Shown here one piece after another: positions 33,777-41,492 of a stretch of 64,000 nucleotides of DNA. This DNA is from an uncultured Clostridia bacterium (GTDB lineage Bacteria; Bacillota; Clostridia; Oscillospirales; Acutalibacteraceae), in contig CAJFTS010000018.1 in the NCBI GenBank assembly GCA_904420015.1, forward strand, positions 1-64,000, in the 5' to 3' direction. Numbering within the stretch: position 1 is the stretch's first letter; every line of letters starts with the position of its first letter. The notes beneath the pieces are model-generated. The model was given only the letters and a program-made list of their open reading frames with translations. It ran no database searches and was not told where the DNA came from. The position numbers and the translations under genes are program-made.

Positions 33777-35577
33777 GGGTTTCAACATAGCGGAAAAGCC
33801 GCTGCACATTTGGGATTATATCATCTTCTTTGTGTTGGCAGGGTTTTGCTTCCTGACCTTTCAGCAGGGGGATTTAATCCACACCGGCAGTTCCTCCATC
33901 GCCTATCTAAACGGCCATTTCTTGGATTTCTACGACTATAACGTGGAGTATATGGGCGGGAATGCTTATATGCCCAGTTCCTACCTCCTTTTTGCGATCT
34001 GGAATATCCCGCTCAAGCTGTTCGGCATGCTACCCGTTCCCTCCATTGATATTCCATATGTCGCGTTGATGTGGTATAAGGCGCTCCCTTCCCTTTTCTA
34101 TGTCCTGTCCGCATTCTTAGTCTATAAAGTCGCGGTGGAATTCGGTTTCGGAACCAAAAAAGCAAAAATCTGCGCCTTTATCTTTTTAGGCACCCCCATC
34201 GGTTTCTTTGGCCAGTTTATCTTCGGGCAGTACGACATTTTCACCGTCTTTTTCATGCTTCTGGGCATCTATTATTACTTCAAAGATTTCCGTCAGCCCA
34301 AGCTGAAAAACACCCTCCTATTCATCCTTTTCTTCGGCATTTCCTTTACCTTCAAGTATTTTTCCTTGCTCCTTTTTATCCCCTTGCTTTTGCTAAGGGA
34401 AAAGAATATTTGGAAAATCATCCGCAATCTCATTTTGGTTGCCGTCCCTTATGCGATCGAAGTACTGCTTTATTTCCCCTCTGCCGCCTTCCGGGACGGG
34501 GTTTTTGGTTTTTCTGCAACGGGCTATATTTTCAACGCTTCCATCAATACCGGATTCCAAAACATCAGCCTGGTGGTGGTTTTTTGGCTTGCCATCTGCG
34601 CATGGGCATATTTCAAAGACCTGGACAGCAAGGAAGACCATGTGCGTTGGTTTTTGTACTTTTCCAACCTGACCATGTTTCTCTGCTTCGGCCTTTCCAT
34701 GTGGCATCCGCAGTGGCTGCTGATGGCGGTCCCCTTCTGGGTAATGGGCGCCTGTATCAACAAAAAATTCCATATCTTTATGGTTGTGGATATTTTGCTC
34801 ATGTTGATTTTTATAATGTTCACGGTAAACTATTGGGTAAACTACCTCGACCAGCAATTGTTTAATCTCGGGATCTTCCGTCACGTCCTCCCGGATAACC
34901 TGGGGCACAAGCTGATGATGCGGGATGTTTTCATCGTCAAAAACCACGACTTGCTTATGTCGGCCTTTTCCGGGATCCTGCTGGCAATCGCTTTATTTAA
35001 GCATCCGAAATTTACCCAGACGGATTTCAAGGAAAGCCTGGACAAGCATATGGCGCTTATCCGTACCCGTATGATCCTGGGCGTCGGTATTTTCGTTGTT
35101 CCGGCCTTCATCTGTTTGTTTGTAGCCCTGGGCAGCCAGCCTGTTGTCTTTTCCGGCGAGGGAGAGAGCGCTAGCCCGGTAGGGGTTACAAGCCCCATTT
35201 GCCAAGGAGAGACAGTTTCCCAGGTATTTACCTCGGATAAAGAGGAAATCCATGAAATTTATGCCCAGTTCGGCACCTATGGCCGTGCCAACACATCAGA
35301 TCTGAAAATGGAGCTGGAAGAGGTGGACACGGGGAAAATCATCTATTCTGCCGAGATCGACGCTTCAAAGCTCAAGGACAACGGCTATTCAAAGCTCTCC
35401 ACGCAGACCATCTCCATCGAGCCCGGAACGCGATATTCCCTCAATTTCTACAGCGAAACGGCTGACATCGAAAACTGTGTTACCATCTATCGCACCTCCG
35501 ACACGGCGGCACCTGACGATTACGCCGTCGTGGACGACAGCAAGCAGCCCTACAATCTCTGTATTGATATCTATTAA
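33754..35577 (+). CDS. GT-C type membrane glycosyltransferase
   Basis: 607 aa from ATG 33754, which has a GGAGG site; it overlaps the GT2 gene by 23 bp. About ten to twelve membrane helices fill residues 20-460, with the loop motif GQYDIFTVFFMLLGIYYY typical of PIG-M/GT87-like GT-C enzymes that use lipid-phosphate sugars. Residues 470-607 form an external, soluble beta-rich domain. It should transfer the flipped sugar onto a surface polymer. Together with GtrA and the GT2 it makes a complete external decoration machine. The acceptor is unknown. Confidence 0.8.
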   Translation: MTMTHRLKGFNIAEKPLHIWDYIIFFVLAGFCFLTFQQGDLIHTGSSSIAYLNGHFLDFYDYNVEYMGGNAYMPSSYLLFAIWNIPLKLFGMLPVPSIDIPYVALMWYKALPSLFYVLSAFLVYKVAVEFGFGTKKAKICAFIFLGTPIGFFGQFIFGQYDIFTVFFMLLGIYYYFKDFRQPKLKNTLLFILFFGISFTFKYFSLLLFIPLLLLREKNIWKIIRNLILVAVPYAIEVLLYFPSAAFRDGVFGFSATGYIFNASINTGFQNISLVVVFWLAICAWAYFKDLDSKEDHVRWFLYFSNLTMFLCFGLSMWHPQWLLMAVPFWVMGACINKKFHIFMVVDILLMLIFIMFTVNYWVNYLDQQLFNLGIFRHVLPDNLGHKLMMRDVFIVKNHDLLMSAFSGILLAIALFKHPKFTQTDFKESLDKHMALIRTRMILGVGIFVVPAFICLFVALGSQPVVFSGEGESASPVGVTSPICQGETVSQVFTSDKEEIHEIYAQFGTYGRANTSDLKMELEEVDTGKIIYSAEIDASKLKDNGYSKLSTQTISIEPGTRYSLNFYSETADIENCVTIYRTSDTAAPDDYAVVDDSKQPYNLCIDIY

Positions 35578-35587
35578 CAGCCGCCCA

Positions 35588-35620
35588 AAGGCCGGACAGA
35601 TTTGTCCGGCCTTCCTTTTT
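35588..35620 (+). terminator. Terminator of the CDP-sugar cluster
   Basis: AAGGCCGGACA / TGTCCGGCCTT with GATT loop, then CCTTTTT. Confidence 0.88.
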
Positions 35621-35651
35621 CTCCCTTATGGAACCCTTTTTGCAAAAATCG

Positions 35652-35681
35652 TCTATTTGGCCGTTCAAAGCGCATATATAT
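35652..35681 (+). promoter_or_regulatory. Possible SigE-type promoter of spoIIID
   Basis: TCTATTT, 14 bp, CATATATAT upstream of spoIIID resembles the mother-cell SigE pattern (KMATATT-N14-CATACAHT), more in the -10 than in the -35. SigE transcription of spoIIID is established in Bacillus. No SigA promoter is evident here. Confidence 0.3.
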
Positions 35682-35719
35682 CGGATAGTACCATCGAGTT
35701 TTACGAGGGAGGCTTTTAC

Positions 35720-35896
35720 ATGAAGGGCGTTTTGGAAGAGCGTGCAGTGGAACTGGGAGTGTATATCCTCGAAAATAAGGCGACGGTCCGTGCCGCCGCC
35801 AAGGAATTCGATATTTCAAAATCAACGGTACATACGGCTGTACCGAACCGGAACGGTACACAGGTAGGAAGCACCTGGAACCCACCAAAAGCGTGA
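35720..35896 (+). CDS. spoIIID: spoIIID, 5' half, interrupted by the 26-kb element
   Basis: ATG with GGGAGG site. The first 38 codons encode the N-terminal part of SpoIIID, the mother-cell DNA-binding regulator that helps switch on sigK: LEERAVELGVYILENKATVRAAAKEFDISKSTVH, including the helix-turn-helix. From codon 39 the frame enters unrelated DNA and stops after 20 foreign residues, giving 58 aa instead of 80-95. The missing part is at 62080-62220 in the same orientation. The C-terminal basic segment needed for DNA binding is absent, so this fragment should not be functional on its own. Joining at TACATA restores the gene. Confidence 0.93.
   Translation: MKGVLEERAVELGVYILENKATVRAAAKEFDISKSTVHTAVPNRNGTQVGSTWNPPKA
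35826..35860. repeat. Left attachment region with repeated CGGTACA arms
   Basis: CGGTACA (35826-35832), its complement TGTACCG (35839-35845) and CGGTACA again (35854-35860) surround the core TACATA. Such short inverted arms are plausible recombinase recognition half-sites. Confidence 0.55.
35829..35834. repeat. Core direct repeat TACATA, left end
   Basis: Within codons 37-39 of spoIIID (GTA CAT A). Identical hexamer at 62075-62080. It is flanked by spoIIID on the left and foreign DNA on the right. Confidence 0.85.
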
Positions 35897-35919
35897 CCCT
35901 ATCCTCTTTTTTCAAGAGA

Positions 35920-35957
35920 GCCGGGGCCGCGCCTTTTTGTTTCCCCGGCCTTTTGTT
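35920..35957 (+). terminator. Intrinsic terminator just inside the element
   Basis: GCCGGGG / CCCCGGC with CTTTTGTTT tail. It would stop transcripts entering from the spoIIID promoter before proS. Confidence 0.7.
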
Positions 35958-35973
35958 TAAACCCCTTCCCCTT

Positions 35974-36000
35974 TTGCTTTTGCAAAGTTTATGCTATAAT
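35974..36000 (+). promoter_or_regulatory. Probable promoter of proS
   Basis: TATAAT at 35995-36000 with a TTTTGC/TTGCTT -35 region 15-17 bp upstream; proS starts 54 bp later. Confidence 0.5.
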
Positions 36001-36053
36001 GAGAGCAAATGTCGCCCGGCACAGCTGGGTCAGATTCAGAGGAGTGGATACAC

Positions 36054-37796
36054 ATGAAAATGAGCCAGCTGCTCGGCATGCGGTTTAAGGAAACGCCGGC
36101 GGACTGCCAGACCGCCAACCATATTTTTATGATTCGCGGCGGCTATATCAAGCAGGTGTCCAGCGGGGTATTTTCCCTTTTTATGCCCATGCGCCGGATT
36201 ACCAAAAAAATCGAGGCCATCATCCGTGACGAGATGGATAAGCTGGACGGCCAGGAGGTGTTGTTCCCGGTGGTGATGCCCGCCGCCCTGTGGCAGGAGT
36301 CGGGACGGTACGACAGCATTGGAAGCGAGATGGCTCGGTTTGCCGACCGCAGCGGCGCAAAAAACGTATTGGGCATGACCCATGAGGAGGCGGCGGTCCA
36401 TCTGGCCAGGGACGTGGCCACCAGTTATCAAAACTATCCTTTTATGATCTACCAGATCCAGACGAAATTCCGCGACGAGCCCCGCTGCCGCGGCGGCCTG
36501 GTGCGGGTACGGGAATTCACCATGAAGGACGCGTATTCCTTCCACACCTCCCAGGAGGACTTGCAGGCGTATTACGACAAGTGCCTAAACGCTTACAACC
36601 GCATCTTTGCCCGGGCCGGCGTACCGGAGGTGGTGGCCGTCCAGTCGGATTCCGGCATGATGGGCGGCAGCGTTTCCCATGAGTTTATGCTTCTCACCGA
36701 CATCGGCGAGGACAGCATCGTGCTGTGCGACGCCTGCGGCTACCGGGCCAACATGGAGGCGGCGGAGTGCATTGTGGAAAACGAGACGGCGGAGGAGGCC
36801 CCGCTGACCAAGCTTGCGACGCCGGGTGTCAAGACGATTGAAGACCTGTGCGCCTTTGCCCACATTCTGCCCGCCCAGACGGCAAAAGCGGTGGTCTATC
36901 AGAAAAATGCGGACGATTCCTATGTGGTGATCTTTGTCCGGGGTGATTTGGAGGTCAATGTGACCAAACTGCGCAATTATCTGGGCTGCGAAGTACACCC
37001 GGCCCAGGACATCGATGCCGATTCCGGGCTGGTCCCCGGTTCCATCGGCGCCATCGGCCTGCCTGAGAATATAACGGTGGTGGTGGACCGGTCGCTGAAG
37101 GGCTGCCGCATGCTCTACTGCGGCGCCAACGAGGACGGGTATCATTTCAGCGGCCTGTCGATGGAACGCGACCTGCCCGAAGCGGTCTTTGTAGATGTGG
37201 CGAAGGCCTGCACCGGCGGCATCTGCCCCTCCTGCGGCAAGCCTCATCTCACCATCAGCCGGGGCGTCGAGGTGGGAAACATCTTCCAGCTGGGCACCAA
37301 GTACACCAAGGCGATGAATATGCAGTACCTGGACGAAAAGGGCGCGCTGCAGCATCCGATTATGGGCTGCTACGGCATCGGCGTGGGCCGGCTGGCGGCA
37401 TCGGTCTGCGAGGCCCATCACGACGACTACGGCCCCATCTGGCCGATGTCCATCGCCCCGTGGCAGGTGGAGCTGTGTGCGCTCAACGCCGCAAAGGGCG
37501 ACGTGCGCGCCGTCACCGACGCCCTTTATGAACAGCTGCAGGCGGCCGGGGTGGAAGTGCTGTACGACGACCGGGCCGTCAGCGCCGGATCCATGTTCTC
37601 CGACGCGGATCTGCTGGGCTGCCCGCTGCGCCTGGTGGTCAGCCCCAAGACCTGCGGCCGGAATGCGGTGGAATTCGCAGACCGGGGCAAGACCTTCCGC
37701 AGCGACCTCGTTTACGGGGAAGAACGGGACTTTTCCGGCGTCATAGAAGCGGTGAAGGCGGAAATTGCCAAGCAGCTGAAGGCCCTGGGCTGCTGA
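36054..37796 (+). CDS. proS: Prolyl-tRNA synthetase
   Basis: 580 aa from ATG 36054 (GAGGAGTGG site). Bacterial-type ProRS: class II motif 1 region (GVFSLFMPMRRITKKIE), motif 2 TKFRDEPRCRGGLVRVREFTMKDAYSFH, an editing (INS) domain around 230-390 (CAFAHILPAQTAKAVVYQ), motif 3 GCYGIGVGRLAASVCEAHHDDYG, and the anticodon-binding domain with CPLRLVVSPKT. It charges tRNA-Pro in the cytoplasm. The enzyme is essential in one copy, so its place inside an excisable element is odd. Excision only in the mother cell, or a second proS elsewhere, would make that tolerable. Confidence 0.96.
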   Translation: MKMSQLLGMRFKETPADCQTANHIFMIRGGYIKQVSSGVFSLFMPMRRITKKIEAIIRDEMDKLDGQEVLFPVVMPAALWQESGRYDSIGSEMARFADRSGAKNVLGMTHEEAAVHLARDVATSYQNYPFMIYQIQTKFRDEPRCRGGLVRVREFTMKDAYSFHTSQEDLQAYYDKCLNAYNRIFARAGVPEVVAVQSDSGMMGGSVSHEFMLLTDIGEDSIVLCDACGYRANMEAAECIVENETAEEAPLTKLATPGVKTIEDLCAFAHILPAQTAKAVVYQKNADDSYVVIFVRGDLEVNVTKLRNYLGCEVHPAQDIDADSGLVPGSIGAIGLPENITVVVDRSLKGCRMLYCGANEDGYHFSGLSMERDLPEAVFVDVAKACTGGICPSCGKPHLTISRGVEVGNIFQLGTKYTKAMNMQYLDEKGALQHPIMGCYGIGVGRLAASVCEAHHDDYGPIWPMSIAPWQVELCALNAAKGDVRAVTDALYEQLQAAGVEVLYDDRAVSAGSMFSDADLLGCPLRLVVSPKTCGRNAVEFADRGKTFRSDLVYGEERDFSGVIEAVKAEIAKQLKALGC

Positions 37797-37830
37797 TTGG
37801 CCGAACGATACATTTTGGCTATGCCTGCTT

Positions 37831-37866
37831 AAAAAGCCGGTGAGCGGTCCGCTCACCGGCTTTTTC
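37831..37866. terminator. Bidirectional intrinsic terminator
   Basis: AAAAAGCCGGTGAGC / GCTCACCGGCTTTTT with GGTCC loop, between convergent proS and the acyltransferase. Confidence 0.9.
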
Positions 37867-37899
37867 TGCAATTTTTGTATGCATCGCTATCCTACGCGG

Positions 37900-39015
37900 T
37901 CAGTCCCTCCTTTTGCTGCGCCGCCTTTGCAGGCTTCTCCTAAGGAAGGCGGTTATCCCGTTCCAATGCCGGTCAAGCAAGGAGAAAAGCGGCCGCTCCA
38001 GCAGGAAAATACGCAGCTGGTCGATGACCACGCCTGCTGCAAAAATTGCCGCCACCGACAAAAGGGCATGAACCGCAAGCCAAGGGGACGCAAGCCACTT
38101 CGGACCATTCAGCCAATCCTGAAACATGGTCGGATAAAGCAGCTCATTTTCATGCAGCAAATAAACCCCCAGCATGGAAAGCGCCAGCTGATTGATCCAG
38201 CGGTTTACGAAGGGCCTGCGATGTAAAAACAGCAAGAAGAGCGAAACCGACAGGACAAAAACAAAAATGCTGTTCTCCTTCTTAAAATCCGTTGCATGGG
38301 AAGCAAGCGCAGGATAACGGAGGCTGAGCAGGTCAATAATAACCACCGACAGACACAAAAGGACGCCCGCAGCCAGGCAGGCGCCTGCCTGCAGCCTGCG
38401 GTTATGCTGCCAACCCTCCTGTGGATAAAGACGCAGATAGGCGGACAAGAGATATAGGACCACAAACCAAAACAGCGCCGAATACGCCATGCTGACGCCC
38501 GGCAGGGTCCCGATAACCACCCACAGCACAAGAAAGATTCCCAGCAGCTTCCCATGCTGCCTCCTCTGCATGCCTTTCACCCAGCTGTTGAGATAGGGCG
38601 AGAGCAGATAAAGGATTACATAGGCGGTCATAAACCAGTATAGCCCGGTGGAAATGGGAAGGATAGACCGATACAAAGAACGCAAGGAAAAATCCGTAAT
38701 TCCCAGACCCACCGTCACCCCAAACAGACCGAGCGAATAAAAAAGCACTTGCGCCAACAGCTTGAGAAGCTTTCGCACCTGAAACCGCGACTCGATCAGA
38801 AAATAGCCGGAAATCAAGACAAAGAGATTCACACCGACCTTTCCTCCCAGGCTGAGAAACTGCAGGAACCGCTTCTGCCACCCCAGAGCCACTCCCTCCA
38901 TCGGAAAGCCGTGTAAAGAATAATGGTGAAAAAGGATCAGCACCATACTGATAATCCGGAGCAGTTCCAAATTGGAATTGCGTCCTCCGGCGGCCGGCTG
39001 CACCTTTTGCGGCAT
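37900..39015 (-). CDS. Acyltransferase 3 family membrane protein
   Basis: 371 aa from ATG 39015 (GGAGGGG site); the long upstream part of the track ORF is out of frame with any gene. About ten membrane helices. Family signs: RNSNLELLRIISMVLILFHHYSLHG with the conserved His near the N-terminus, GKVGVNLFVLISGYFLI, and STGLYWFMTAYVILYLLSPYLN. It O-acetylates (or succinylates) surface sugars using cytoplasmic acyl-CoA. A promoter (TTGAAA-17-TATACT) lies upstream. It is separate from the polysaccharide operon but could modify its product. Confidence 0.9.
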   Translation of the reverse strand: MPQKVQPAAGGRNSNLELLRIISMVLILFHHYSLHGFPMEGVALGWQKRFLQFLSLGGKVGVNLFVLISGYFLIESRFQVRKLLKLLAQVLFYSLGLFGVTVGLGITDFSLRSLYRSILPISTGLYWFMTAYVILYLLSPYLNSWVKGMQRRQHGKLLGIFLVLWVVIGTLPGVSMAYSALFWFVVLYLLSAYLRLYPQEGWQHNRRLQAGACLAAGVLLCLSVVIIDLLSLRYPALASHATDFKKENSIFVFVLSVSLFLLFLHRRPFVNRWINQLALSMLGVYLLHENELLYPTMFQDWLNGPKWLASPWLAVHALLSVAAIFAAGVVIDQLRIFLLERPLFSLLDRHWNGITAFLRRSLQRRRSKRRD

Positions 39016-39046
39016 CGTATCCCCCTCCTGCTTCTTTCTTCCTAAT

Positions 39047-39075
39047 AGTATAAAGGCGGTCCGTCTTTTTTTCAA
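39047..39075 (-). promoter_or_regulatory. SigA-type promoter of the acyltransferase gene
   Basis: Minus strand TTGAAA, 17-bp spacer, TATACT, 30 bp upstream of the start codon. Confidence 0.65.
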
Positions 39076-39193
39076 CCATTTCGACAACAACAGCCGGGAC
39101 TCTCTTCCCTCCCGCCGCATAGTATAGAGAAAGCCCGTTTTCCGCGCATAAGCCGGACAAAAACGCCCCATGCTGCATCTGTGCGGTTTCTCC

Positions 39194-39222
39194 TTGCAGT
39201 TTGGGTGGATTTCCGTTAGAAT
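39194..39222 (+). promoter_or_regulatory. Promoter of cysK
   Basis: TTGCAG, 17-bp spacer, TAGAAT, 34 bp before the TTG start. Confidence 0.5.
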
Positions 39223-39255
39223 AAAGAGGTTATCTGTCAAAGGGGGAATTGGATC

Positions 39256-40185
39256 TTGATTTATGAGAACATCCTGCAGGCCATCGGGCATACGCCGCTG
39301 ATTCGGCTGCAGAAAATGACCGGGCCGCAGGACGCGCAGGTTCTGGTAAAATATGAGGCGGTCAACATCGGCGGTTCCATCAAAACCCGCACCGCCTACA
39401 ATATGATTGCCCAGGCCCGGGAAAAGGGCAAAATCGGGCCGGACAGCATCCTGGTGGAGCCCACCAGCGGCAACCAGGGAATCGGTGTGGCTTTGGTGGG
39501 CGCGGTTTTGGGATATCAGGTCAAGATCATCATGCCCGACTCGGTCAGCGAGGAACGCCGCAAGCTGGTGAGCCAGTACGGGGCGCAGGTCATCCTGATC
39601 CACGACGAGGGGGATATCGGCAAATGCATTGAGGAATGCATGCAGACGGCCCTGCGGATGGCCGAGGAGGATCCCCGTGTCTTTATTCCCCAGCAGTTTA
39701 CCAACCCGGATAATCCCCAGGTCCATCGGGAGCATACGGCGCTGGAGATCGTGGAGGACGCCGGCTGTCCCATCGACGGCTTCTGTTCCGGGGTTGGGAC
39801 CGGCGGCACCATCACCGGCATCGGGGAAACGCTGAAGGAGCGCTTCCCGGATATCGAAATCTGGGCGGTGGAACCGCAAAACGCGGCCATCCTTTCCGGC
39901 GGCAGCATTGGGACCCATTTGCAGATGGGCATTGGAGACGGGCTGATCCCGGAGAACCTGAATACCTCCATCTACGACGAGGTGTGCATTGTCACCGACG
40001 AGGAGGCGCTGGGCGCCGCCAAACGGCTGGCAAGCGAGGAGGGGATCCTCTGCGGCATTTCCAGCGGCTCGAACATTGCCGCCGCTTTGAAGCTAGCAAA
40101 GAAGCTGGGAAAGGGCAAGACGGTGGTTACCGTGCTGCCGGATACCGGGGAACGGTATTTCAGTACCCCGCTCTTCTCCGAATAA
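39256..40185 (+). CDS. cysK: Cysteine synthase (O-acetylserine sulfhydrylase)
   Basis: 309 aa, TTG start with AGGGGG upstream. PLP fold-type II: N-terminal IGHTPLIRL; the PLP lysine in NIGGSIKTRTAYNMI; substrate loop VEPTSGNQGIG; phosphate-binding SGVGTGGTITGIGETL; and C-terminal GISSGSNIAAAL. It forms cysteine from O-acetylserine and sulfide. The residue after the PLP lysine is Thr where most CysK have Asp (KDR), and the substrate loop reads SGNQG instead of SGNTG, so this is a divergent subgroup. Located inside the spoIIID element. Confidence 0.92.
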   Translation: MIYENILQAIGHTPLIRLQKMTGPQDAQVLVKYEAVNIGGSIKTRTAYNMIAQAREKGKIGPDSILVEPTSGNQGIGVALVGAVLGYQVKIIMPDSVSEERRKLVSQYGAQVILIHDEGDIGKCIEECMQTALRMAEEDPRVFIPQQFTNPDNPQVHREHTALEIVEDAGCPIDGFCSGVGTGGTITGIGETLKERFPDIEIWAVEPQNAAILSGGSIGTHLQMGIGDGLIPENLNTSIYDEVCIVTDEEALGAAKRLASEEGILCGISSGSNIAAALKLAKKLGKGKTVVTVLPDTGERYFSTPLFSE

Positions 40186-40218
40186 AGGTTATCCTTTTGA
40201 CCGAAAGGACGTGACACG

Positions 40219-40869
40219 ATGCAGTGGCTTAACAAGCTCGAACGCAAATGCGGGCGGATCGGCATCCCCTATTTGATGTACATCCTATCCGCCTTGATGC
40301 TGGCGGTATTTTTGGTGGATTTCGTGCGGCCGGATTTGAACATAACCGGGTATTTGTACCTGGATATGGGCCTGGTGGCGCAGGGGCAGGTCTGGCGGCT
40401 GCTGAGCTTCCTGATCCTTCCTCCCAGCAGCTCGCCTATTTGGATTTTGTTCAGCCTTTATTTTTACTGCCTGATCGGAAATCTGCTGGAACGGGAATGG
40501 GGTACCTTCAAGTTTACCTTCTTCTATCTGGTGGGGGTGATCGGTACCATCCTCGGCGCTGTTTTTACCGGGACCGCCACCAACTCCTTTTTAAACCTGT
40601 CTTTGTTTTTCGCCTTTGCGGCGGTCTATCCGGATTTTCAGGTCATGCTTTTCTTTCTTATCCCCATCAAGGTCAAGTATCTGGCTCTGGTGGACGCGGC
40701 CTACTTTGCGGTCGTGCTGGTCTTGGGGACCTGGCCGACGCGGGTATCCATTCTGATGTCGCTCATCAACGTGGCGCTCTTCTTCGGCGGCGACTTTTTC
40801 CGCACCGTCCGTCAGCAGATAGCATACAGCAAGACCCGCCGGGCGTTTCGGAAAAACAATTTCCGGTGA
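40219..40869 (+). CDS. Rhomboid-like membrane protein without the catalytic serine
   Basis: 216 aa, about six membrane helices. The WRLLSFLILPP motif after the first loop and the following helix pattern recall rhomboids and derlin-like relatives. The GxSG serine motif is absent (the region reads TATNSFLNLSLFFAF) and no helix-6 His is seen, so it should be a non-proteolytic pseudo-rhomboid. GAAAGGACGTGAC precedes the ATG. It follows cysK by 33 bp and may share its transcript. Confidence 0.75.
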   Translation: MQWLNKLERKCGRIGIPYLMYILSALMLAVFLVDFVRPDLNITGYLYLDMGLVAQGQVWRLLSFLILPPSSSPIWILFSLYFYCLIGNLLEREWGTFKFTFFYLVGVIGTILGAVFTGTATNSFLNLSLFFAFAAVYPDFQVMLFFLIPIKVKYLALVDAAYFAVVLVLGTWPTRVSILMSLINVALFFGGDFFRTVRQQIAYSKTRRAFRKNNFR

Positions 40870-41454
40870 CGCTTGGAATCGGTGCAGGAGGCTTCGGCGC
40901 TCCGGTCAGCGCCGGCCGGACAGGAAACTGCAAACACAACCTCTGCCTGCGCGGCGGGGAGGCATCGCCGCCCAGGCAAAACCTCCGGCAAAGCCGAAGG
41001 CTTGCGTAAGCCCTATCAGGGCTTATTGCCAGCAAGCGTCTCAAGATGCACGGGAATTGATTTCACTGGCATCACTTGCCCCGCGGCCTGTAAACAGGCG
41101 AATCCCCATTTTATCGAAAGCCTTCCGTCGCCGTTAGGCTGGTTGCTCGCAGCCCGCTTCGCTCGATGCTGAAAGCGAAAACTCTTTTTTCGGGACATCT
41201 CCACCGGCATAGCCGGTGGTTTGCACAGGCCCCCTTAGGGCCTTTTACCAGCCGAGCCTATACTAATAATATTTCTTTTGCATGTGGCGCCCCACTGCTA
41301 TTAAAAATAGCGGTGGGGCGCATCCCTTTCAGTTTTCCATATCTTTCACCCTTTGCCATTTTGTTAAATTTTCCTCGCTTCGCTCGGATATTTTTTCTGG
41401 GCATAGCTTAAGCTTTTTGGAACCACCGGCATAGCCGGTGGTTTCCGTTCACAA
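40870..41454. other. Repeat-rich intergenic region, possible remnant of an insertion element
   Basis: No intact gene in 585 bp. It holds two copies of a 19-bp palindrome (41201-41219, 41423-41441), a stem GCGCCCCACTGCTATT/AATAGCGGTGGGGCGC (41287-41322), GGCCCCCTTAGGGCC, and AAGCCCTATCAGGGCTTA near 41005-41025. A 64-codon minus ORF (41016-41210) could be the tail of an IS200/IS605-type TnpB gene, but I cannot show this. Confidence 0.4.
41201..41441. repeat. Pair of palindromes CCACCGGCATAGCCGGTGG flanking a hairpin-rich segment
   Basis: Identical 19-bp palindromes at 41201-41219 and 41423-41441 (stem CCACCGGC/GCCGGTGG, loop ATA) enclose about 200 bp with another long stem. This resembles a REP pair or MITE, or the hairpin ends recognised by IS200/IS605 transposases. 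Copy number in the genome is unknown. Confidence 0.5.
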
Positions 41455-41492
41455 CGAAAACGCCCTCTGGAAAAACCAGAGGGCGTTTTTTC
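41455..41492. terminator. Bidirectional terminator at the end of the neuD-wzx unit
   Basis: GAAAACGCCCTCTGG / CCAGAGGGCGTTTTTTC around AAAAA. It ends the leftward flippase transcript. Confidence 0.9.

Noticed and set aside
35974-36054. T-box riboswitch upstream of proS
   Set aside because: The leader is only about 50 nt and lacks a T-box sequence or specifier stem.
39016-39918. N-terminal 300 codons of the 672-aa track ORF at 37900-39918
   Set aside because: Antisense to cysK; the real acyltransferase starts at 39015 with a GGAGGGG site and a promoter.
41016-41210. 64-codon minus ORF as tail of a TnpB gene
   Set aside because: No RuvC or zinc motifs are present in the fragment; similarity to TnpB ends cannot be shown by eye.
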